From NCBI GenBank assembly GCA_028565635.1, contig JAOXYB010047347.1, forward strand, positions 1 through 12,153: DNA of 12,153 bases, read 5' to 3'. The stretch comes from Phoronis ovalis (Eukaryota > Phoronida > Phoronidae). The position numbers and the translations under genes are program-made. Positions 10,301 through 12,153 of this stretch are shown here, piece by piece (position 1 is the first letter of the stretch; each line of letters opens with the position of its first letter). Under the pieces are notes generated by a model that did not search any database, was not told where the DNA came from, and saw only the letters and a program-made list of their open reading frames with translations.

Positions 10301-10430
10301 TGTTTGTAACGTATCTCAATGTCCACATCTTTGAATGGAGTCTTATTTCGGAATGTTCTCTTACACAATTTTATTTATCTTCTTACAGGAGAGAGCTCAG
10401 CATATCCAGAAAACTGTCTACACTTCTTAA
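1214..10430 (+). CDS. Cytoplasmic intermediate filament protein gene (5'-partial), multi-exon, alternatively spliced tail
   Basis: This is the gene-level entry; the exons are listed separately. The product is a structural protein that dimerises through an alpha-helical coiled-coil rod and assembles into 10-nm cytoplasmic filaments. The window shows the end of coil 1B, linker L12, all of coil 2, a choice of tail linkers, and a lamin-tail domain of about 110 residues. Diagnostic sequences are DLDNETLARIDAEN, the LAALAYRDTTEENRAYWK block and the rod-end consensus YRKLLEGEETR. The LTD block TWGTGANVTTILYNSNKEER parallels lamin TWGCGNSLRTALINSTGEE. No CaaX box follows the last codon (protein end QKTVYTS), which argues against a nuclear lamin. 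The LAALAYRDTT block is typical of invertebrate cytoplasmic IFs rather than lamins. The start codon, head, coil 1A and promoter lie before base 1. Family assignment is firm; species and gene name are not. Confidence 0.93.
1564..1725 (+). CDS. IF rod exon: linker L12 and start of coil 2
   Basis: These 54 codons (phase 0 to 0) start ELKDLAALAYRDTTEENRAY, continue WKTELAQAMREIQDEYD, and end TDTFYNLK. This covers the L12 linker and the highly conserved start of coil 2 (EL..A.R.IQ.EYD). The acceptor is TTTTGTAACAG and the donor AAAG|GTATGC. The 162-nt length equals vimentin exon 4. The LAALAYRDTT stretch before WK is characteristic of invertebrate cytoplasmic IFs and differs from lamins, which are Glu/Arg-rich here. 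The ORF in another frame across this exon is a shadow. Confidence 0.95.
1964..2089 (+). CDS. IF rod exon: middle of coil 2
   Basis: These 42 codons (phase 0 to 0) encode LQEFKTGNVRTANELEHCKE, then EIKRLRAGQGDLNAKISMLEAE. It is a charged heptad-repeat helix with the LEAE ending typical of this segment (vimentin: ...QEIDRLQ..., LEEE-like). The acceptor is TTGTATTTCAG and the donor GAA|GTAAGT. Its length of 126 nt is the same as vimentin exon 5 and lamin exon 5. The exon is part of the constitutive rod that precedes all the tail choices. Confidence 0.94.
2090..2390 (+). other. Intron between rod exons
   Basis: 301-bp GT-AG intron (GTAAGT...CTTATAG). Nothing else recognisable; slightly less AT-rich in its middle (2160-2330). 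Confidence 0.85.
2391..2526 (+). CDS. IF rod exon: coil 2B, first part
   Basis: This exon of 45 codons plus one base (phase 0 to 1) starts NAALRQQHADLLREYEEHMR and ends QAELEKCVQ. The acceptor is ATGACTTATAG and the donor CAAG|GTAAGA. Together with the next exon (85 nt) it totals 221 nt, the length of vimentin and lamin exon 6. An additional intron has therefore split a deeply conserved exon just before the ELQELLDAKLSLE motif. The coiled coil is rich in Gln and Glu with two Cys in its second half. Confidence 0.93.
2826..2910 (+). CDS. IF rod exon: end of coil 2B with IF consensus motif
   Basis: This 85-nt exon (phase 1 to 2) encodes ELQELLDAKLSLELEIAAYR then KLLEGEETR. This is the helix-termination motif shared by all IF proteins, needed for filament assembly (vimentin counterpart IEIATYRKLLEGEESR). 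The acceptor is TTGTAATTTTAG and the donor ACCAG|GTAAGA. The exon ends after two bases of the final Arg codon (AG|), so each exon joined here must start in phase 2. Four downstream exons do so with G or A, restoring Arg in every case. This is the branch point of the alternative tail. Confidence 0.96.
2911..3321 (+). other. Intron between rod end and tail exon A1
   Basis: 411-bp intron carrying the donor used for all tail choices (GTAAGA at 2911). At about 3025-3090 it holds a patch dense in GTAC/TGTACA motifs, partly self-complementary. No further exon seen. Confidence 0.75.
3322..3407 (+). CDS. Alternative tail exon A1 (Gly/Ser-rich)
   Basis: This 86-nt exon (phase 2 to 1) completes Arg and encodes LQARNLESWITQTGGGGG followed by LQQSSRSSRS. 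The acceptor is GGTAATCTAG, with a modest pyrimidine tract, and the donor TCAA|GTATGT is good. It is the first of four exons able to follow EGEETR. It can join A2 in phase 1, or the phase-1 terminal exon or LTD exon directly. The first ten residues are less like the other tail modules, but the five-Gly run and Ser-rich end match their composition. Confidence 0.82.
3408..3836 (+). other. Intron between tail exons A1 and A2
   Basis: 429-bp GT-AG intron (GTATGT...TTTTCAG). No additional exon or repeat recognised. Confidence 0.75.
3837..3983 (+). CDS. Alternative tail exon A2 (GGGS repeat)
   Basis: This 147-nt exon (phase 1 to 1) starts TYQSSTTGTSATIGLGGGSG and passes through a Gly/Ser repeat written almost only with GGT and AGT codons (3881-3928). 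It ends QASMTIGQFPDDD plus one base. The acceptor ACTTCATATTTTCAG is strong and the donor ACG|GTAAAG acceptable. The phase symmetry lets it be included after A1 or skipped without frame change. Its end (ASMTIGQFPDDD) resembles the end of exon B (ASFTIADIEKND), suggesting shared ancestry. Without splicing the frame runs on to a stop at 4076-4078. Confidence 0.83.
3984..4369 (+). other. Intron sequence between tail exons A2 and B
   Basis: 386 bp between the A2 donor and the B acceptor. The A2 frame continues to a stop at 4076-4078, but nothing there looks IF-like. The minus-strand open frame at 4030-4218 is not supported by any recognisable motif. Confidence 0.7.
4370..4518 (+). CDS. Alternative tail exon B (Ser/Thr-rich, vimentin-like tail start)
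   Basis: This 149-nt exon (phase 2 to 1) completes Arg and encodes IGSTFGTTSSSMSLKSSIDT, then LIRTKPESAEQMQ, ending ASFTIADIEKND. The acceptor TTTATTTAAACAG and the donor GATC|GTAAGG are good. After A1 or A2 (both ending in phase 1) the frame would hit a stop at once (GGA TAG), so the exon only makes sense joined straight to 2910. This gives EGEETRIGSTFG, like the EGEE(S/T)RI starts of other IF tails. It is the only module without a glycine run. If the donor is not used, translation ends RKVLDE at 4536-4538, and AATAAA follows at 4579. Confidence 0.8.
4519..5010 (+). other. Intron sequence between tail exons B and C
   Basis: 492 bp. Contains the in-frame stop and AATAAA that could end a B-terminal transcript (4536-4538, 4579-4584). 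It also has one strong acceptor (GCTGTTTTTAG, ending 4735) followed by a 33-codon phase-1 open frame to 4836, a weak candidate for an extra terminal exon. Confidence 0.6.
5011..5177 (+). CDS. Alternative tail exon C (poly-glycine)
   Basis: This 167-nt exon (phase 2 to 1) completes Arg and encodes ITSTISGGHSVRSAFESQMS. An almost pure Gly stretch with interspersed Met follows, built from alternating GGC/GGA codons (5072-5131), and the exon ends SQQSGGGHEGMD. The acceptor is ATAAATGATTTAG and the donor GATT|GTAAGT is strong. In phase 1 the exon hits a stop (GCG TAA) near 5041, so it too must join directly to 2910. Its start resembles exon D (S-V/I-RSA shared). The 99-residue Ala/Glu reading of this GC-rich stretch in another frame is a shadow. 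Confidence 0.83.
5178..6253 (+). other. Intron sequence between tail exons C and D
   Basis: The longest gap in the tail cluster (1,076 bp). No further phase 2 to 1 glycine-rich exon was found. Several acceptor-like sites (near 5235 and 5684) are followed by short open frames without IF character. AATAAA hexamers at 5566-5571 and 5993-5998 have no coding exon close upstream. Minus-strand open frames at 5769-6016 overlap each other and show no domain. Confidence 0.65.
6254..6372 (+). CDS. Alternative tail exon D (Gly/Lys/Asp-rich)
   Basis: This 119-nt exon (phase 2 to 1) completes Arg and encodes LTTNVASSIRSAMAPPSQAG, then KGGSGGGSPQKKSGDGDLD. The acceptor GCTTTGCTTATCTTAG is strong. A second acceptor (TTCGTTCAG) at 6287-6288 would give a shorter phase-1 version starting at 6289. 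The donor GATA|GTACGT keeps phase 1; an overlapping donor at 6377 (GTAAGC) would shift phase. If neither is used, a stop lies at 6378-6380. The longer form is preferred because it repeats the phase 2 to 1 pattern and the (S)-I/V-RSA motif of exon C. Confidence 0.75.
6437..6489 (+). CDS. Alternative terminal coding exon: short tail without lamin-tail domain
   Basis: After acceptor GATCTTGCACAG, phase-1 reading gives one junction residue followed by IDSAPSVTTGQENIVL and a TAA stop at 6487-6489. Every tail exon (A1, A2, B, C, D) ends in phase 1 and can therefore enter here. The intron from exon D is only 64 nt. A canonical AATAAA at 6871-6876 would end the mRNA. Its use would give an IF protein with rod and glycine-rich tail but no LTD. 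Snail non-neuronal IF genes are known to make tail variants by alternative RNA processing, so the arrangement is plausible. The peptide itself matches nothing I recognise. Confidence 0.62.
6871..6876 (+). terminator. Poly(A) signal for short-tail isoform
   Basis: AATAAA about 380 nt after the stop of the short terminal exon, followed by a T/G-rich stretch (TTGTTTGAAAAG...TGTCTTGCTG). It sits between the short-tail exon and the LTD exons, where an alternative transcript end would be expected. Confidence 0.5.
7442..7548. repeat. Inverted repeat containing two CACGTG E-boxes
   Basis: ACCCACGTGC at 7442-7451 is the exact reverse complement of GCACGTGGGT at 7539-7548, with an 87-bp loop. Each arm contains the E-box CACGTG, a binding site for bHLH-zip factors. 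The pair lies about 110-210 bp upstream of the first LTD exon. A regulatory role is only inferred. Confidence 0.4.
7656..7828 (+). CDS. Lamin-tail domain exon 1 (Thr-run linker and first LTD strands)
   Basis: This 173-nt exon (phase 1 to 0) has, after the junction residue, SGSSQTTTTTTTKKVSQV, then QRSAKGPVSISEVCPNGTYI and TLENTGRK. The latter matches the first beta strands of the LTD (lamin counterpart: [20 protein letters not shown]). The acceptor is ATGCTAATATAG and the donor CGTAAG|GTATGT. The junction residue depends on the tail exon used: Ala after A2, Pro after B, Ser after C, Thr after D or A1. The Thr run and two Lys form a flexible basic linker before the immunoglobulin-like fold. 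Confidence 0.93.
7964..7997. repeat. 17-bp direct tandem duplication
   Basis: GATTTGTAATGCCGAGT occurs twice without a gap (7964-7980 and 7981-7997), in the intron between LTD exons 1 and 2. Probably a recent slippage duplication. Confidence 0.9.
8082..8195 (+). CDS. Lamin-tail domain exon 2 (central strands)
   Basis: These 38 codons (phase 0 to 0) start DEKLDGWCILRKIDGKQEIS and end YTFDECTLGFKSHEKKIT. They align with lamin [20 protein letters not shown] and FTLKAGQVVTIW, including the core Trp (here GW) and the (T/S)Y.F motif. The acceptor is CTTCTTTAAG and the donor CACG|GTAAGT is strong. The LTD is an immunoglobulin-like beta sandwich. In invertebrate cytoplasmic IFs it is retained from the lamin ancestor. 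Confidence 0.95.
8446..8556 (+). CDS. Lamin-tail domain exon 3 (last strands)
   Basis: These 37 codons (phase 0 to 0) are VWSKGRRPSGSSDLEGNHQT, then WGTGANVTTILYNSNKE. They match lamin IWAAGAGATHSPPTDLVWK and TWGCGNSLRTALINSTGE. The acceptor is ATGTTTTATAG and the donor GGAA|GTATGT. Spliced to 10389 it gives NKEERAQHIQKTVYTS. Read through the donor, the same frame stays open for another 249 codons (separate entry). Which of the two ends is used is the main coding ambiguity of the gene's 3' end. Confidence 0.95.
8557..9306 (+). CDS. In-frame extension of LTD exon 3: alternative C-terminus, 249 residues
   Basis: Frame continues without a stop from the LTD through donor GTATGT into 249 codons and a TGA at 9304-9306. 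A 747-nt open frame stands out in this AT-rich region, where most other open frames in intronic sequence are under 90 codons. The extension starts VCISYSKTHMFQNKTLTACF. It carries a Cys cluster CSNCKETAYCRC (CX2CX5CXC, extension residues 89-100), then a long Ser/Asp/Arg-rich part with GSLGSSSD, YSTDSEPELS and RSRQNSGD, and ends EWDNAFTNLDPP. AATAAA follows 18 nt after the stop. I recognise no domain. It looks disordered, and several R-x-x-S sites could be phosphorylated. Best reading: a composite alternative terminal exon that replaces ERAQHIQKTVYTS. A nonfunctional open intron is the alternative. The minus-strand ORF at 8697-9059 is a shadow. Confidence 0.66.
   Translation, partial: VCISYSKTHMFQNKTLTACFNPDTNIYDGLIHNQDADSQLYNQMSDHQTNPRIINEDLKEMTSNGAIIVDDSVLIKPQTALSNEIPARCSNCKETAYCRCRLINSSGIRINQRKGSLGSSSDVSRIMFGSSESDIAPNNSEYSTDSEPELSIRSISSLSGSSQFLHDIWSRNKYSKSSTDSDIDPKHGSPHLERRCRHYSGSSNASSVDNPKARSRQNSGDKFRPCSSSNGGSDLSLEWDNAFTNLDPP
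9325..9330 (+). terminator. Poly(A) signal for extended-tail isoform
   Basis: Canonical AATAAA 18 nt after the TGA of the extension and about 1.06 kb before the canonical last exon. Its position supports transcript termination inside this intron, although the implied 3' UTR would be very short. A further AATAAA is at 10109-10114. Confidence 0.5.
9905..9939. repeat. 18-bp period tandem pair
   Basis: TATACAATATACACACT occurs at 9905-9921 and again at 9923-9939. Low-complexity AT/CA repeat inside the last intron. Confidence 0.85.
10389..10430 (+). CDS. Canonical last coding exon of the IF gene
   Basis: After the strong acceptor TTTATCTTCTTACAG, 13 codons ERAQHIQKTVYTS and a TAA at 10428-10430 complete the protein in phase 0. 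Joined to LTD exon 3 the sequence reads NKEERAQHIQKT, matching the E-E/D-R-A ending of the LTD in cytoplasmic IFs. There is no CaaX prenylation motif, as expected for a cytoplasmic filament protein. The 3' UTR follows directly, with AATAAA at 10615. Confidence 0.9.
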   Translation, partial: ERAQHIQKTVYTS

Positions 10431-11425
10431 ATATCGGGGCTGAAGAATCTCGGTAAAACTAAGCGAGATTATTTGAGACAAGAAAAGAAAAATCCTATTA
10501 CAATTAAACAGTATGATTAAACATTTGCCATTTCGCTTATTTTGTATTAATCAATGCAGCTAATTGATATGAAAGTAAAAGATGAAATTAAATCTGATAG
10601 TTTATTTCTTGTATAATAAACTTGTCGGTGTTGAAATGTGAAGATATATTAGTTTTATTTAGAATAGAAAATATATTGATCAGTTTGCTTTTTTGGAATT
10701 TTATTACCTTTAACAAGGAACTGCCAATTCAAAATAACACTGCCTTGAATACGCCAAATGAGAAGTGCGGAATTATATTCATTTGTGTAGGACGCGTTAT
10801 GACTATTTACACTTTTCTTGTTTCCGCACTTTGGATAGCATACTAAAAATATATTGCTGTATTTAGATTAATGACTTAGAGGAATATATATATATAGCAA
10901 GCATCGTGTATTGCGAATGTTTAAAGATAACTTTGTTATCTCGTTGAAATACCAAGTGTTGTGAATCATGTATAGTATACTTGTATATCTTTTTACTAAT
11001 TCAACTTCAAGGGTAAAATATTTGAATTGACACGCTACACAACTTTCTAGCTACTGATGCTATAAATCTATAATTAACTATAACAGTTTCCATCACTTTC
11101 AATTTCTTTTATGAATAAAGTGTTCTCTAACAGATGCCAAAGTGATATATTCGTGCACTTCTGTATTCAAAATATTTTGTTTCAATACATAACAAGAAAT
11201 CTTAGTGCTACATGTTGTCGCAGAAATGCTCTAAAGTAAAGTCAGATAAAAAAATTCATGGTATTTTGCACTTTGTAGGAGGGAAGAAACTCTTGTATAT
11301 TATTCAGTTTTTATCGTTGGAAAGTGTCTTCTTACTTTGCACTATTAGTAATACAGTGAATTTATGGTAGTATGTTGATGTAACAAATTACTTAGATTAT
11401 ACTGCAATTTTTGTTCACAAATAAA
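10431..11425 (+). other. 3' UTR / flank of the IF gene with several poly(A) signals
   Basis: AT-rich sequence without a convincing ORF. The 74-codon open frame at 10622-10846 shows no recognisable domain and lies inside the presumed UTR. Canonical AATAAA hexamers are at 10615-10620, 11114-11119 and 11420-11425. The UTR could thus be about 0.2, 0.7 or 1.0 kb long, depending on which site is used. Confidence 0.55.
10615..10620 (+). terminator. Poly(A) signal, proximal, canonical isoform
   Basis: AATAAA 184 nt after the TAA at 10428-10430, followed by a T/G-rich stretch (CTTGTCGGTGTTGAAATGTG) that fits a downstream element. It is the most likely end of the canonical mRNA. Confidence 0.55.
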
Positions 11426-11547
11426 GCTTGCCGAATTTACATAATTTGAACCAGACTTGTTTATGATTAAACAGATCCAATTTTATTTACTTAGGGACTG
11501 GTCAGAAATTACCACAGGGGTTGGTGCATTTCAAAAACATGGCACAC

Positions 11548-11642
11548 AAAAAAATTCAACCCCCCCCTCCAGGGTTTGCCAAAAAAATTGCAACCCCTCC
11601 CTAAGAGCATGCAAAAAATTATGACCCCCCCCTCCGACAGGC
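11548..11642. repeat. Three tandem C-rich units of 30-33 bp
   Basis: Units at 11548-11580, 11581-11612 and 11613-11642 each begin with A6-7 TT, continue with a C-rich core ending CTCC, and close with a variable 8-10 bp. Directly after, CCCTCCG (11630-11636) and CGGAGGG (11650-11656) form a 7-bp stem around GGCGATCGGC. Confidence 0.8.
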
Positions 11643-11652
11643 GATCGGCCGG

Positions 11653-12120
11653 AGGGCGAAGTGAAGGTAGGGGGGTCCGGGGGCATGCCCCCCGGGAATA
11701 TTTTTAATATTTCGTGTGATTTCCTGCAATCTGGTGCATCTGTATATATTGCCCGCAGGGCACGAAGCGAAACTAGGGGGGGTCTGGAGGCATGCCCCCT
11801 GGATTTTTTAAAAATATTTCATGTGATTTCCTGCAATCTGATGCATTTTGGGACTCTTTTTTGCCATGATACATTGTGCACTTTTTATACCTTCAAACTT
11901 CTTTAGTGTATAGATTGCAACTCTTGTATATATTGCCCGCAGGGCGCGAAGCTAAACTAGGGGGGTTCGGGGGCATGCCCCCCGGAATTTTTTTTTAAAT
12001 ATCTCATGTGATTTCTTGCAATCTAGTGCATTTTGGGACTCATTTTTGCCGTGATACATTGTGCCACTTTTTATATCTTCAAACTTCTTTTGTGCATAGA
12101 TTGCAACTCCTGTATATATT
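11653..12120. repeat. ~184-bp tandem repeat, 2.5 copies, with CATGC palindrome
   Basis: The motif TAGGGGGGT recurs at 11668, 11774 and 11958. Copies two and three are 184 bp apart and align over their whole length (GCCCGCAGGGC at 11751 and 11935). Copy one is about 78 bp shorter, lacking the TTTTGGGACTC...GCAACTC part. Each copy carries a G-run/CATGC/C-run palindrome, perfect (GGGGGCATGCCCCC) in copies one and three and degenerate in copy two. Confidence 0.88.
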
Positions 12121-12153
12121 GTGTAATCCATTAAAATAGTTATTATACAACGA

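Larger units (their letters stand above)
9307..10388 (+). other. Remainder of the last intron
   Basis: About 1.08 kb between the extension's stop and the canonical last exon. AT-rich, with AATAAA at 9325 and 10109 and no further coding exon recognised. The minus-strand open frames at 9370-9552 and 9628-9864 show no domain. Confidence 0.65.
11494..12153. mobile_element. Probable non-autonomous element or satellite remnant, right-truncated by window end
   Basis: Base composition changes abruptly at about 11494 (GGGACTGGTCAGAAATTACC). Three C-rich units follow, then 2.5 copies of a 184-bp unit with G-run/C-run palindromes. None of this resembles the preceding UTR. There is no coding capacity: the 81-codon open frame at 11661-11906 merely crosses the repeats. 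From memory, similar G-run/CATGC/C-run palindromes occur in dispersed repeats of marine invertebrates. Left and right ends and any target-site duplication could not be defined. Confidence 0.5.

Noticed and set aside
1214-10430. Assignment as a nuclear lamin
   Set aside because: The L12/coil 2 sequence LAALAYRDTTEENRAYWK is of cytoplasmic type, the tail has no evident nuclear localisation signal, and no C-terminal CaaX box is present on either the canonical or extended end.
11661-11906. 81-codon ORF in the 3' repeats
   Set aside because: It spans two copies of the tandem repeat and repeats its own peptide accordingly; not a gene.

Overview
The window is eukaryotic genomic DNA from an invertebrate animal. 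It is AT-rich, and coding exons of 80-180 bp are separated by GT-AG introns of 64 bp to about 1.8 kb. One gene on the + strand accounts for nearly all the coding sequence: the 3' part of a cytoplasmic intermediate filament (IF) gene. The head, coil 1A and most of coil 1B must lie upstream of the window. The tail has a lamin-tail domain (LTD) but no terminal CaaX box or obvious nuclear localisation signal, which is the pattern of protostome-type cytoplasmic IFs. A lophotrochozoan such as a mollusc, annelid or brachiopod is my best guess. The species cannot be fixed from the sequence.

Layout. Bases 1-1213 are intron with a dispersed TTGGATTGCTACC repeat. Five constitutive rod exons follow (1214-1309, 1564-1725, 1964-2089, 2391-2526, 2826-2910). 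They run from the end of coil 1B to the IF consensus YRKLLEGEETR. Their lengths of 96, 162, 126 and 136+85 (=221) nt match vimentin exons 3-6, with one extra intron. Next is a cluster of alternative tail exons: A1 (3322-3407) with A2 (3837-3983), B (4370-4518), C (5011-5177) and D (6254-6372). A1, B, C and D each enter in phase 2 and leave in phase 1, so only one of these modules can be used per in-frame mRNA. All except B are glycine-rich. After them comes a short terminal exon with its own poly(A) signal (6437-6489, AATAAA at 6871). Then come three LTD exons (7656-7828, 8082-8195, 8446-8556) and the canonical last coding exon (10389-10430).

The last LTD exon also reads in frame, through its own donor site, for another 249 codons to a stop at 9304-9306. 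An AATAAA lies 18 nt further on. This looks like a composite alternative terminal exon encoding a Ser-rich extension with a Cys cluster. The locus therefore appears to be combinatorial: one rod, about four or five linkers, and three C-terminal ends (no LTD, LTD, LTD plus extension).

Downstream of the gene are a long 3' UTR/flank with several poly(A) signals and a probable mobile-element or satellite segment. The latter has three C-rich ~32-bp units and 2.5 copies of a ~184-bp unit centred on a CATGC palindrome. No RNA gene, CRISPR array or convincing minus-strand gene was seen. Exon limits are my manual splice predictions, based on reading frame, splice-site sequence and IF family alignment from memory.
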